From Planoprotostelium fungivorum (taxonomy: Eukaryota > Evosea > Variosea > Cavosteliida > Cavosteliaceae), in contig MDYQ01000055.1 of the NCBI GenBank assembly GCA_003024175.1, positions 62,001 through 126,000 on the forward strand: a DNA stretch of 64,000 bases, in the 5' to 3' direction. The notes under the pieces are model-generated. The model was not told where the DNA came from and did no database searches. It saw only the letters and a list, made by a program, of their open reading frames with translations. Shown here piece after piece: positions 30,607 through 43,465 of the stretch; position 1 is the first letter of the stretch; the number at the start of each line of letters is the position of its first letter. The position numbers were made by a program, and so were the translations under genes.

Positions 30607-33600
30607 ATGAGTGAGAGGCAGACACCTGAAAAGAAGAAGTCAAAGCGACCCGTGACTGCAGTATGGAATAAAGTCAAGGGCAAAGGCATATTCAAGGTGC
30701 GCATCAGCGTAAAGATAACGTCTAACACTTTGCAAAGTCGAAGTCGAATGTCGATGACTTGCCACCATCTCCTTTGACCGATACAGATGACACAATGAGC
30801 ACATGTTCGGAGAGTGAAAGAGGGTGATAAGGAGTCGAATCACAGAGATTCACATTCTATAGAAGCCCGAGTCGAAGCACTAGTCAAGATACAAATTTCA
30901 TAACTAATCTGATTGGAAAGTTCTCTGGAAACAAACCACCTCGACAACATGCCATCCCAGTGCGAACACATTCCGTTGATCACATCCGATTCGACCAGGT
31001 TTGAACTCCACCATCGATTGCACCTCATCGGAACTGAAAGACATTAGAGAGGGAGTGAGGACGACAGAGACAACCGTGTACATATCAACATGATCAAATC
31101 GGCCGAGTGCATACCACCTCACAACAGCCTCACCATGAACGAACCAGACGCTCGGGTACCTCCAGCCATCCCTCCCAGGTGATTTCTCTTCTTCACGAAC
31201 GAAAAGAGACGAGAGATGACAGATCACCCAACATGGCCTTACGTCCCCTCACTGGACCGAGAGTCAGAATTCACAACGAACAATTTGCCGACGTCAAAAA
31301 CTTTTGGGAGAACAAGGCACAGTCGCCTCAGACTCCACAGACACCTCCACCGAAGCCACCGAAACCGAAGACGAAACGAAGGATGACGAGACTATTCAAA
31401 TCGTGAGGAAAAAGTGGTCCGCACGGGCTCACAGATGTAGGAATGGAAATGGATCACTTCGGAAGGAGACGAATGCGTTCGTGACGAGGGCGACGACGGA
31501 AGAGTGTCTGCAGTTGAATCGGTGAGAGAAATGAAGGGAGAGGACTGAATGAAGGAGGGCGGTACACTTGTTGAGGGCGAGGCACGAATTGTACAAGAGG
31601 AGGAGACAGCACAAGTACCGAACGAAGGTGAGATGACATTGAGGAAGAGAGAATAGAGGGTAGGATAGAGTAGCGAAGAAGATAGAAGATAGGAGATAGA
31701 AAATAGAAGATAGAAAATAGAAAACAGAAAACAGAAAATAAGAGAGAGTAAAACTAGAGAGGATAGAAATAGAGAGGATAGAAAGTAGAGAGGGAGAATT
31801 GAAGAGAGATAGATCGTGGAAGAGATCTACACAACAGAGGCAGTGTATTCAGCAGCACTGAAGCACGTCGTGTCCTTCTTGACCATCGTCAAAGACAAGA
31901 ACATGATCGACATCGACAACATCTCCATCATGTTCTCCAACATAGAGATCATATACAAGGTGACATCCATCGAAGAACGACACTCAACGCGATAGATATC
32001 AGAGATGTTGTTATCCGACCTGAAAGAATGCTACCTGCAGTGGACTCCATCCACTTGCATCGGTACTATATTCGTTCGGCTCGCTGCCTTCTTCAAGGCT
32101 TACAGTCCTTATGTACAGAACTACGACGCAGCTTCTCTGTTGATCAAGGTGAGAGGGACATGTCTTCTCTCGCTGAAAGGGTACAGAACGAATACGAAAA
32201 GGTGGAGATCAAGAGTGAGTGGAAAGAGCACGGTAAATCTCTGCCCGAGGAAGATCGATCGTTCGACTTGGCCGATTTCCTCATTCGGCCCGTACAACGT
32301 ATTCCCAGGTACAAGTTGTTACTGCAAGAGTTGTACAAGAACACGTGGAAGGAGCATCGAGACTACGAGAATATCGCCGTGAGTCGAATTTCAATTTCGT
32401 TCATTCTCTGACTGTCACGGTAGAAATCCATCGTTATACTCGGTGGAGTGGCCGAACACGTCAACGAGAAGAAGAGGTGAGATGGAATGTCACAGAGACA
32501 AAGACCGTTACGATATACCGCGTGACACTGAAATATAAAAAGAACGGCGGATAATCGGCAGAAATTGATCGAATTCCGAGACAAATTGATCCTTCCACCC
32601 TCCATGCAAGACTTTCAATTGGTCACGCGACACAGACTGTGAGTGAAGACATAGAGACACGATGGAACTTATCAGTCGATCAGATTCGTCAGAGAATTAG
32701 AAGAGAGGACGGTGCAGGAGATGAGATCGGGAGGCATCGAGAAGGAGAGGAAGTGGCATCTGATGATGTGCAACGACCTCATCATGTTCAGCTCCATGAC
32801 CCGAAACGGATCGAACGCCAGGATGAAAGTCATCATTCCTTTCCACTCTTGCACTGTACACGATCTATCCATCCCTTATCGATGTGAGAACATTTCCTTC
32901 TTTCATCATCAACATCTTCATCATCATCTGCACACGTGGACTCTGCTTCTATGATTAACATCACATAGACATCATGCAGATCATCGCTCACGATCAGAAC
33001 GAACCGAAGGAATATCGAATCTTCTTTCAAAACGTCGAGGAACAACGGGCCTGGATGAAAGACGCAGAGAAGGGCATCAAGGAGATCGAACGCATCACGA
33101 CCTTCAATGAAGAACACAAAGTGGAAGGTGAAGTGAACAGAGGAGAGGGAGACTGATAGACATAGGCTCTACCGTGCTGACGATGTCACAACTGAAGAAG
33201 ACACCCATATCAGAGCCGAAAGAATTTAGAAAGGTAGAAGTCGACTACAATCAACTGCTGATGCCACTACCCTGGAGATTCAGATCCATCGGTGAGACAT
33301 CACCACCATCATCCTCTCACACCATTCAGACGATCGCGACCGTTATTTCGGGAAGAGAAACAGTCTCTTTGGTAAGAGTGCCACACCAGAGATGTTCATC
33401 TCTTCACCGGTGAGTCACACCGATGTCCACTCTGCTCATCCCCTCAGCTATCACCCAAACGGGCTCTCATCGTAACGAAAGCTCGTTTGGTGAGGGAAGC
33501 CATCACTATCGCGCGACATATCCTTACAAAACGCATTCTATGACTTGATATCCTTCACTCTGTGTACTGATTGCAACGTTCATGGGAGATATACCGAACA

Positions 33601-34091
33601 GCAGGGGAGTAGATCTGATTGACGTGGCCTGGGAGATCATCAAGATCACGGCAGACCACTCGGAGCTACCCGATGAATCGTGTGCTCAGATCATCCTTCA
33701 GTTGAACAGGTGACGATCTAGATGATGATAGAGACTGAACGGAGGAGGCATCTCATCTTGAAGAACTGCATACAAGGATGGAAGCTGTTGACGCTGTTCA
33801 TGTGTTGGTACAGACCTTCGGAGGACCTGTCTTCCTTCGTGGACACCTTCCTCCGAATGTATACGGTGGAGGAATACGAGAAGGTGAGAGGAGAGGGAGG
33901 AGGGAGTCTGAAGAGAGAAGGTGAATCCAGTCATCGAGGGAATGTCTTCACGGTGCCTGGAGTTGATCCACAATGCACCGACGGAGCTTCTAGCGGAAGG
34001 AGAGACATTAGAGTTGACGAGAGAGCAAGTGGAGATGCAGATGAAGCGAGTGGAAGAGAGTTGCACGAAGGAGAGAGATAAAGAGACGTGA
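30607..34091 (+). CDS. RhoGEF (DH-PH) with C-terminal MyTH4 domain
   Basis: Spliced from about 18 exons. The basic, Pro-rich N-terminus starts MSERQTPEKKKSKRPVTAVW. A basic helix (RAVHLLRARHELYKRRRQHK) leads into the DH domain, which opens EIYTTEAVYSAALKHVVSFL and contains FLIRPVQRIPRYKLLLQELY. The PH domain has CNDLIMFSSMTRNGSNARMK and YRIFFQNVEEQRAWMKDAEK. The C-terminal exons give FMGDIPNSRGVDLIDVAWEI, ADHSELPDESCAQIILQLNR and CIQGWKLLTLFMCWYRPSED, a clear MyTH4 domain, and end in a charged helix (EQVEMQMKRVEE). It would activate Rho/Rac GTPases and bind microtubules or partners through MyTH4. An upstream ATG at 30548 is possible. Confidence 0.85.
31660..31800 (+). repeat. Purine-rich GATAGAAAA-type repeats in a RhoGEF intron
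   Basis: Imperfect repeats of AGATAGAAAATAGA on the plus strand fill a ~190-nt intron just before the DH domain, several times longer than the usual 40 nt. Confidence 0.75.
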
Positions 34092-35209
34092 AGAGGAGTG
34101 AATGGATGAGAGTCCAAGGTGCTGATCGTGCGTGTTAATGATTAAGCAAGGGGAGATGGCAGAACTATGTGAGATCACACAACATAACGCACGCTCATCC
34201 ATTTACAGATCTCGTCCACGCATGTAAACAATGGCCAGGCACTGAGATGCCATCGGTCCCGATGCATTTAGAATGATGGGGCACACTGGTGGTACTGTAA
34301 AACAGCTTTGCGGCGAGCAGTTTGAATTAGGATTCACAAAGGGAGCCAAGTCGATCTTGCAGGAGACAAAAGATTTGCTCCGTAACAGCCGCGATCTAAC
34401 AGGTGGTCGCAGTTACGTCACTTGTTACGCTCTAATATCTCGCCAGGAGTGGGTAGCAAGAGCAAGGCACAGCAGAGGAAAGCAGCCACTGATTACATGC
34501 ATGTAAGGAGGACGTTGTAACCATCGTAAAAGAGGAGAATATGTCCCGTACAGCCAAATGGATCGCGCAGACAATGGAACCCACGAAGGGATACGGCGCA
34601 ATTACAAAGTCGTTGGCTGCCAAAGGAGGTTCGTCTGTCTCTCCTGATGATGCAACAGGCGGACACAACTCTCGATAACAGCATCAACGTCAAGTATATG
34701 AACTGGAGTGACGGTGCCCCATTAAACGGTGGATCATCTGTGGGCTTATTTCTAGCCATTATACCAGAACATACGGTGAGATAAGCACGACGCATTGACC
34801 ACCTCATTTTCATCCAGGTTTTTCAAGACGAGAGACATCAACGATCAACGTCGCATCAGAGAGATGAGACTGGTCTATCAATTGATGGAAGGAGAGACCA
34901 AACAAACTGTTTCAAAGATATTGCAGAAGCGATCGGAGTACGTTCAACTTCTCTCTCAACCTATGGCGATTGACGGTGTGGCTGTCACGGTCATACGTGT
35001 CGACCCACCACACGTCGGCCCTTCTACAGATATATATAGTTGTGCCAACGCTTATGAATAGATTAGAAATGTAGAAGGGGTATCCACTTTTGATTCTGTC
35101 GCGTCACCATCAGGGTATTACCGGAATTGAGTGTTTCGCAGAATTCAGCCTTACCGGTGCGAGCGTCAAAAAAGAGTCGCAGCGTCACATATGTCCCCCC
35201 ATCCAAAAG
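34092..35209. other. Unresolved coding-like stretch between RhoGEF and purple acid phosphatase
   Basis: Plus-strand frames at 34273-34500 (with KQLCGEQFELGFTKGAKSIL), 34540-34680 (AKWIAQTMEPTKGYGAITKS), 34690-34780 (INVKYMNWSDGAPLNGGSSV) and 34795-35061 (REMRLVYQLMEGETKQTVSK) have plausible protein character and could be exons of one gene. The piece around GGSSVGLFLAIIP loosely recalls the Lon-protease active-site region, but too weakly to name. I cannot settle start, splicing or stop. Confidence 0.35.
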
Positions 35210-37436
35210 ATGATCGACTGTGTGAGGAATAAGCGACAGAGCCTTTTCATCTACGTGGGGTGAGTTGTGTTGACAGGTGCTGTCTGACATCGTGCAGCAT
35301 CATCGTCTTATTGTCCATCTTCTCGCAGGTGTCCTACGATCGAAATGAGTCTTTTGATCCATTCGTTGCACCTCCAACTCTCAATTCAGCTTCACCAAAT
35401 GAGATCTCTGGACCCATTGACTTCTCGATAACTACTTCGGAGAATGTGACTCTTCACGTTACAGTGTGTCCTCGGGATCGTTCGAAGCGAACTCTGATCA
35501 GATAACAGCCAAAGACATTATATGGTGCTGAAGGTTGGTTCACGGTGAACATCAGCAATGTCACCTCTCCCCAATTAAACGATGTCATCGCCGTCTATTG
35601 CCCTGCCGATGAGAATTTGATCAAACAGAGGCATCTCCCGTACAAATTTGCAGTGAGGTCATCATCCCTCATTCCTTACATCTTTCAGAGTCGATCAGTG
35701 GTCATTGATCTGCAACAGGATGGAACGATGCTGGGACCCGACTACCTCGAGCATGGCAGAGGGTTTTATCGCTTTCACGTCGTCAACCCTCACGAGAGTT
35801 TCCGAGTGGCCTTCTTTCAAAGAGGTGGTCGTCCCGTGAGAAGACACATCACGAATGACATGATGCAGCATCGAAAGCCACGAACGTCAGACCTCACAGC
35901 GACGGAGGCTTCGAAAAGAACAATCTGGTTCTCATGTCAGAAGAATTGTCTTTTGAGAACCCGAATATGCCCACCCAGGTACACTTGGCTCTGACCGGAT
36001 TGGAGGGTCAGATGAACATCATGTGGTTGACGAGCGACGGGTGATCGTCTTTCACTCTGTCATCTCATCATCTAGACAGGGTCGAAGATCAACATGTCCT
36101 CTTCGAAAACACAGATGGCTCTCTCCTCCGATCAGAAGCCAACTCCACCCGATACGGTAAAAAAGGTGACGAGATCATTCTAATGTTCCGTTGACAGATT
36201 CGACAGACCTGTGCGGCTGGCCCGGTAACAGCGTGGGATTCAAGAACCCAGGGAAGATTTGGACGGTAGTTCTGACGGAACTTGTCCCAGGACACAGATA
36301 CCGCTACCGCTGTGGCTCCACCGCGACCGGATATTCCGAGGAAAATACGTTCTTGGGGCCGAGGGGATCTGATGATGAGCCTCTCAGAGTCATCGCGGTG
36401 GCTGATCTGGGAAAGACAAACGTTGACGGGAGCACGTGGCACTGGCCGTTAGAGAAGGAAGCAGGAGTGACCATGGACAAGATGATGGACGTGACTTCAT
36501 CATCCGATCTGATGCTGATGGTGGGTGACACGAGTTACGCGGCCGGCAGCTCCATCCAATGGGACGAATTCGGTCATCAGCTCTCCCCCATCGCATCGCA
36601 GATCCCCATCATGATGGCCGTAGGAAACCACGAAGCCAATCCAAATCAATCCGGTGGAGAATGCTCTGTCCCTTATCTAAAGCGTTTCTCTCGGCCTCAG
36701 AACGGTGAGCATCATCACCATCACGATGTCCATCGATCACCACCACCATTCATCGGATGCATCATCGTGACGTACGTAGGAGGAGACTTCTGGTATTCGT
36801 TTGATGCCGGTTCGGCACATTTCATCGTCTTCTCCACCGAGCATACGTTCGAGGTGATCGTGTCATCACGATTCACAATCAACTCGGTTGCAGAAGAAGA
36901 GCCAGCAGCACAGATGGTTGAAAGAAGATCTGAAAAGAGTCAATCGAAGTGTGACACCCTTCATCATCACGGCCGGTCACCGTCCCATGTACTTTAACGA
37001 GTGGAAAGATGATGTGAAGATCGCGCTGCAGACTCACCTGGAGCCCCTCTTCTTCCGCTATTCCGTCGACTTGTCGCTGTGGGGTCACGTTCACAACTAT
37101 TATCGATCGTGTGATGATGAGACATAGTCGATGACGATGATGATCTGATGGAAGGTCCAGGTCCGATGTATAACGAGGCATGTCACCCTAGGGGCATCAC
37201 ACACCTCTTAATCGGCAACGGAGGTTTTAACAACGGAAAGAAGTTGAAAGATGCACCTTGGATGGTCCTTCAGGATTCGGACCACGGTTTCGTACATTTG
37301 ACGGTGAACATTGTTTTCTCGACCGTCTCTCATGATGTTTCAGATCACGACGAGTGAGATCGGTATCAAGTACATGTCGAATAAGAAAGGTCTTACGGAT
37401 GAATTTGTTGTCAAGAAGAGAAAGTTTGATCGATGA
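35210..37436 (+). CDS. Purple acid phosphatase, secreted or membrane-anchored
   Basis: ATG at 35210 with a 38-nt intron gives MIDCVRNKRQSLFIYVG joined to IIVLLSIFSQVSYDRNESF, a signal or anchor segment. The beta-sandwich part follows, then the metallophosphatase core: VIAVADLGKTN, LMLMVGDTSYA, MMAVGNHEANP, FIITAGHRPMYFNEW and LWGHVHNYYRSC. These supply the Asp, Asp/Tyr, Asn/His, His and His/His ligands of the Fe-Fe or Fe-Zn centre. The end reads GIKYMSNKKGLTDEFVVKKR. Releases phosphate from esters outside the cell or in lysosomes. About ten introns; one 3' intron contains a GATGATGAT run. Length of roughly 560 residues fits plant/amoeba-type enzymes. Confidence 0.92.
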
Positions 37437-37636
37437 TGAGATAAGATGTAAAGGGAGATAAAGAAGTACAAGAAGACTTGGAGGGCACTTCTTAGTTAGT
37501 CTTTATAAAAACGGTAAATTGTCTAGTGGCAGGGTACGAACACAGTCCGCACTGATTCCCATCAAAACTGCTTTAGGCATCGACTACTCGTGGTGTATAG
37601 ACACTACAGATGCTTTCTCGCTCGTGATGCCTTTAT

Positions 37637-40600
37637 TTAAAAGCGAAGGGGAATACCAGAGGCCTCGCAATAAGAAGTCAAGAGGTTTCGTGCGTTGTCA
37701 GGAAGGGAAGCGACCAAGGCCAACTTGTCGGGTCTCTGCTGAGCGATCTGGCTCAAGGTGACAGCCAAGAACCTCTTGGGTTCGATCTCAGGTATGGGAT
37801 CCTCCTCTGCCCTCACTCCAAAGGACAGCGGCGTGTAGTGGGCTCCTCCTAATTCGGGTGCCTCCTCTGCATCTTGATCGTCTTCCTCTTCTGCCGTTGA
37901 TTCCAACTCCAAGAGGGCCATCTGTCCTCTTTAGATCCTTCTTCATTCACACCTCTCACGTCTGTCTCCAACAGTGACTTCCACAGGTGGTCCAGCTGTA
38001 AGATGCTGGGCTCCACCAGCAATTTGGACGTGGCCACAGACAATATCTTCTTGTCCAGGGTCCCACTGGCGTTTCTGAGGAAGGCAACCCAGATCTTCTC
38101 CAGAGCGTTCATCGTCAATCTAACTCTGTCAGCTGACAGATGGAACACAGATGGTAGAGAGGTCACCCCGCTTGTACGGCCTCCAATTGTTGCATGTAGA
38201 AGGTGGCCGAGTACTTGAGGATGATTCTGGAGGAGAACAAGAGGAAAGCGAGCCTTCCCTTCTGTGTCTTGTTGTTCGTCAAGTAAGAGAAGACGGATCC
38301 AAGCATGTCCTTCAGGTAGGGAGCGAAGGCGTCGCTGTTGAGGTCAGATCTACACTCGATGTCGTTGGACTCACGGAGGGAGGTAACAGACGATGGCAGT
38401 GAGGAGGAAGAAGCCCTGCTCGTCGTTCTTGATGTTGAGGAGAGTCCTCTGGATGACTCCCAAGATCTGAACGAGATAACCAGAAGACACGATCTGTGCA
38501 CCACCTGACATACGATCAGATGGATTGAGGTATGATTGAAGGCATAGTGAGTTATGATGAGAGGCATAGTGAGTTATGATGAGAGGCATAGTGAGTTATG
38601 ATGAGAGGCATAGTGAGCTATGATGAGAGGCATAGTGAGTTATGATTGAAGGGATGATGAGGTAGTACGAGAGGTGATGCACTATCAGAGAAGGAGATGC
38701 ATTACCCTTTTGTACGTAGCCCGCTAGCAATCGGACGAGAGGACGGATGTTGGAGGTTCTACTCCACAGGAGAGGTTGCAGGATGGATTGGATGAGAGTG
38801 AAGTAGGGAGGAGACAGTTCGGTCGTGGAGGTCTCGATCAACAGCGACAGAATTTGAAACATGTAAGGTGCGAATTCTGAGAGGGTGAGGAGAGGAACAG
38901 TAGAGCATCTCACCGATGATATCCTCTTCCAGGATGGCTCTGAAGATACCAAAGAGAGTCTCTTCCAGCTGTCTCCTGCTCTCGGGAGATGATTTCACGA
39001 CGCTCTTGATCACAACGGCCAGAGACTCGAAGAGGTAGTGGTTGAACGTTGCGTTGACAGGGTTACGGTAGATCTGATCTCGTCAGACATGATGAACGAT
39101 GAGACATTTCTCCATGACATATCTATCATAGATAGAGATCTATTAGGACAGATGTATGAGAGATGCATGAGAGATATCTGTAGAGAGATGAAGAGGGTGA
39201 CTCACTCTGGAGAATACATTGACGAGAGCAGTGATAGCCCTTCCTGCGTACGGAAGTATGGCCTCCTGGGATGTAGAGAACACTCTCATCACGGCCTTGA
39301 TCAAAAACTCGTTCTCCTTCGCATTGTCAGACTCCAACGCCACGAACAATGCATCCAGCAGGCTGGGCAGGAAGTGGGCGAGCTCTTCCTTTCCGAGTCT
39401 AGAGCAATGAGTCACCATCACAGAAGAGGAGACGCACCTGGGTACATAGACACCGTTCTCTTGTCTGTCTTTCACGGAGAGCAATCTCTCTAGACATGCA
39501 GCGGCGTAGGTGTGCACGACGTAGTTCTTGGATCGGAGGTTGCTGACGATGAGGGGCATGAGGGACAGGTACACCTCCTTGTTCAACTGCATCCTCTCAG
39601 TTCGATCCACTAGGAAGCACTTCACCTGCTGTCTGAACGTCCAGACAAATTTGAGGGCATCGGCCTTCAGAATCAAGTGAGCGGGTGACTCCTTCTGCAG
39701 CTCCGGTAGAATCTGAGAGCCGAAAAAGTCCCTGGACTGTGTCACGATGGAAGATGAATGGACTACGCACATAACAGGTACTAAATTGTTGATGTTGGTG
39801 GCACCCTGAGAAGCCACGGTGGATCGTACCGCGAGAGCAGTGATGAGATAAATGGACACATCCTTACTGCTCCAGTTGGCCTTTGGATTCGATTCATACT
39901 TGGCGAGGAGCTCGTTGATGTACGACGAACAGATGGTCGTCGTCTCTCCCTCGAAATACTTGCGAAGACTCTGCGCGATGTCAATGTCACCCCCTTCCAT
40001 CTCTCACCTTGATGAGATTCGTCGCCGCATTCCTTCGGCTGTCACTCTCCGTTCCTCCCTCGATGTCTCTCCTGATGTACTCGATCGGATTGTCCTCGAA
40101 GTTCTCCAACTCGACTTCTGTTGGAATGTTATCGCGTGGAGCAAAGGATAGAATCACCTCTGAGGGTGAGATTGGGGATGACGATTCTCTGGCAGATGGT
40201 CTGTAGGATGCCAGACTCTCTGAATTGAACGTGCTGGACTCCGGACGAGAGAGCGCTCAAGAAGCGAATGGCTGAGACGACCAACTGGGAGGGTCAGAAT
40301 GTAGTTCACAGTGAAGGAGAGTCAGATTGGAGTGGACAAAGAGACCTCACCGAATCGTAACGGGTCTCCAAGTTGATGCGCTCGAGGAGGCTCCAGATGT
40401 CTTTGAGGAAGGTCATGAAGTAGGTGTTGAACTCCTCTTCGTATTTGATCGTGTACAAGTTGATGACGTTGCACACGTGCGATTGTACCTGTGAGTGTGA
40501 GCTCGATAAGAGGAGGATGGCTCACCTGATGGAGGATTCCAGCCTTGTCTCCATCTTCCTCGCCGATGATCTGGGGCAAGGTGGAGTTGAAGATCAATAG

Positions 40601-41484
40601 ATTATGGAAGTGAGTCATCCACTCTTGCATGTGGTCCTCGAAATACTCTGGTAGATCGACGGCGTTCAAGTGATGGAAGATTTTCGTCATCAACTAGTCT
40701 GCGTGTGAGAGTTGATGCATTATCGAGTCTTCACCTTGATAGCCTTCAGTGTAGGGAAGAGAACCGCTGCGTTGTTCACGTTCGGCTCGATGTTGCTCAT
40801 GGCTCCCTGCGATCGATCAGATGCAATCGTTTGAGTTGATGCGTACCGTGTACAATCGTAGCAGTGGCTCTTGGATGATGGCCAAGATGTACTGTAACTC
40901 CAATAGCACTTCCTCTGTCTTCATGGCATCGTGATATCTCTTGAGGATAGATTCAATCGTGGACAGAACCTTCACTAAGACGTTGAAATCGTTCGATTGA
41001 AGACGAGCCACGAGGTCCTATGCGATGGTGAGAAGGAGTGCGATCTTTTCAACTCACGGGGAGGAGATTCTTCCAATTGTCTGGGAAGTCTTTCTCACTA
41101 ATGAGTGCTAATGCTGCGGACAACTGCTTCTGGATGTTGTTGTTGGATGTGCTCAGCATGAGATTAACGATATTCTCCTTGATCTGAGTGGCTGGCCCCT
41201 CGGGAACACTATCCCATTGATACTTGACGACATTCTTGAATTGAACAGCAGAGCCCTGCTTGATGTGCTCTGGCCAATTAGGCACTTGAAGAGATTGAAG
41301 GAGGAGAATAGAGAACCCTGGGTCCCTCGATGCACTCTGTAAATTCACCTCAGCTGGTCAAGATTAGTTTTCACAAGCACGAAGAATGTCAGACGGATGC
41401 ACCTGGTTTGCGAACATTTGGGTCTGGATTCTGAGAGTCTTGAATCAACGCCGCCAACTGGTTGAGATTCTCTTGACTGGCCAT
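37637..41484 (-). CDS. CSE1L: Exportin-2 (CSE1/CAS), importin-alpha re-exporter
   Basis: The start at 41484 gives MASQENLNQLAALIQDSQNP, then AEVNLQSASRDPGFSILLLQ, NWPEHIKQGSAVQFKNVVKY and FPDNWKNLLP. Conserved middle parts include FEDNPIEYIRRDIEGGTESD, SRRNAATNLI and DVSIYLITALAVRSTVASQG. The end is LLTSYCEASGIPLRF. A HEAT-repeat karyopherin of about 970 residues that returns importin-alpha to the cytosol with RanGTP. Around 18 short introns. The stop codon overlaps an AATAAA signal (TAAATAAAG). One intron holds a 22-bp minisatellite. Confidence 0.95.
38541..38650. repeat. 22-bp minisatellite, five copies, in a CSE1 intron
   Basis: Units of GGCATAGTGAGTTATGATGA plus GA run back to back: 38541, 38563, 38585, 38607 and 38629. 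The first three are identical, the fourth differs at one base and the last diverges at its end. Confidence 0.95.
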
Positions 41485-42212
41485 CTTGATGAGACAAGAA
41501 AGATGTGTGATCTTACTTTTGAATTGCCCAGCCCGCGCGAAAAGTTTTGGAAAGGTTACCGTGACGTGGAACACGACGATTTTTTATTCGCGACAATCCC
41601 TTCTCTTCTATTGATAACCTGTTGCGATTGTGCATCAGTGAACCTATTTAGAGGGAGTCCTATAAAGACTGAACGCACAAATCGTGTCAGGTATTTCGTT
41701 CTTTTCTTTAGACGAAAGCAACAGTCGCGGCATCCTGTCCCCCATTGGGTCATATAAGACAGATAGACGTGTACTCGGAGCTATTGAGGTGAGATAACTG
41801 CAATGATACCCGTCTGAAGCCTTACAGTCTCTGCAACAATTTATTGCTGTTTTGCAATTATTGTAGGAACGGGACCGGAGGTTCTGTTTGGGAGTCGTCG
41901 AACTTACAGTTTGTGTGGTCAGTCTGTGATGAAGACGCACCCTTGTCTCCAATATGAACATGTATGAGACCATTTGTACAATACCCATATAACCTTCTGA
42001 CACGATCAGTTGTGGTTGATGTTGGCTGACGGTAGCACCATAGACAAAGGTCAACGCATAAATGCTCCCTTGACATTGTTGACTGGTGTGGACCATCAAG
42101 AATATGTAAATATGGAGGACGAAGGATCTCCAGGAGAGATTCTCCCAATCAACAGAGACATGGATGAATAAGACATGATATCGCATGGTATCTGTGATCG
42201 TCTATTCCATGA
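41485..42212. other. Gap between exportin-2 and TAM41, possible small gene
   Basis: On the minus strand a long open frame (41644-42186) includes hydrophobic stretches such as QLIVSEGYMGIVQMVSYMFI, but no family is recognisable. An AATAAA lies near 41835 on that strand. A small membrane protein is possible; I do not call it. Confidence 0.35.
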
Positions 42213-43425
42213 TCATCTCATCGCCTTGATTATCTTGGCTGCAGCGTATCGTATGGACTTTGTTGCTCCAGCAGTGAAGAGACCTGTACAATATCTGACA
42301 AGGTGGTTTCATCTCCCACTCACCCTTGGCTGTTTGTGTTGTGGAAGAAGATTTGACGATGGAAGCGAGCCCATTGGAGACCGCAGACGTCTCAGTCTTC
42401 TGCTTCAAGATCATCTCGAACGTCTGTCTCTGCTGCTTCTGTTCTGTTCGATGGATGAGATCGATCGCAAGCAACACCCCACCTCTCGTCTTTGTCATGT
42501 GATACCTCAGTCCCTCGGGCAGGTGAGTCATGTGCATCAATCTGACGTCTGGTGATTTGTCTTGCTGTCACGACAATTGAGGCTCGGAGAATGAATTCGG
42601 ATCACCTTGAATTGTTGATGATCTCTCATCAAGTGTCTGTGAAACTGGGATGTGATGATGGGATGGTACAGATCACGGAAACGATCCATGTTGGTTCTGA
42701 CGATGTTGGTGATCTTCTGTGGATTCTCTGCGAATCTCATCCGAATATCACCTGGTTTCACATCAAAAGTCCACTCTTACAACGGAGCTACCTGCGTAAG
42801 ACAATGATGTGATCTTGGTGTATAATTCCTCTTCACTGAAGGCTTCGGGAAGCAGCAACAGAGAAGAACGAAGGGCGGAGGCTAAATTGATGGCGTTCAC
42901 CTCTACGACTCGAGGGTTGGACTGCACCGTGACTACCTGAAGTTCATGAACAACGTGGTCAGGGTGACCATCTGCTCACCGGCTTCTGCATTCTTCCGCT
43001 TACGTACAATGTGTCCCATTCAATGAGGTCTTGACATAACTTGTCTGTTGAGATAACACCGTATTTGACGATCTGATTATAATCACAAACGGAGAGAATG
43101 ACAAATCACTCACGTTACCTTCGATTGGGATTTCTGTGTTGTAGTAGATTCCAGCCCCCATGTTCTGTACTGCTTCTACAATCTTCGATCCACCATCACT
43201 ATTCAACAAGAACCTTGGAATTGTTGCATAATGTGAAGGATTCTTCTCTCTGTTACGCCTATGCCAAGTGGATACGTCTGAGACGGCGAAGATGAAGTCC
43301 ATCATAGGTTTCTCCCCTGTCTTATACCCTGCTTGACGAACGACACCAGAGCCATATCCAAAAGCGTGTGAGACGTCCTGGAAGTGTGATAAAACTTGAT
43401 GCAAAACCTCGTCGTTGTTCGTCAT
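42213..43425 (-). CDS. TAMM41: TAM41, mitochondrial CDP-diacylglycerol synthase
   Basis: The start at 43425 gives MTNNDEVLHQVLSHFQDVSH, then AFGYGSGVVRQAG, the nucleotidyltransferase GS motif. Further: MMDFIFAVSDVSTWHRRNRE, NPSHYATIPRFL, VKYGVISTDKLCQDLIEWDT, LYVSGRMQKPV and the C-terminal TAKGLFTAGATKSIRYAAAK. TAM41 makes CDP-diacylglycerol in the inner mitochondrial membrane for cardiolipin. About seven exons. Its ATG is 41 bases from the divergent RBM22 ATG. The mitochondrial targeting peptide is not obvious at the N-terminus chosen. Confidence 0.92.
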
Positions 43426-43465
43426 CGGATCTTGGAAAAAAACAATCAGATCACATACGAGAGCG

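Noticed and set aside
38541-38650. Regular repeats taken as a CRISPR array
   Set aside because: Units are back to back without spacers, and this is a eukaryotic intron.
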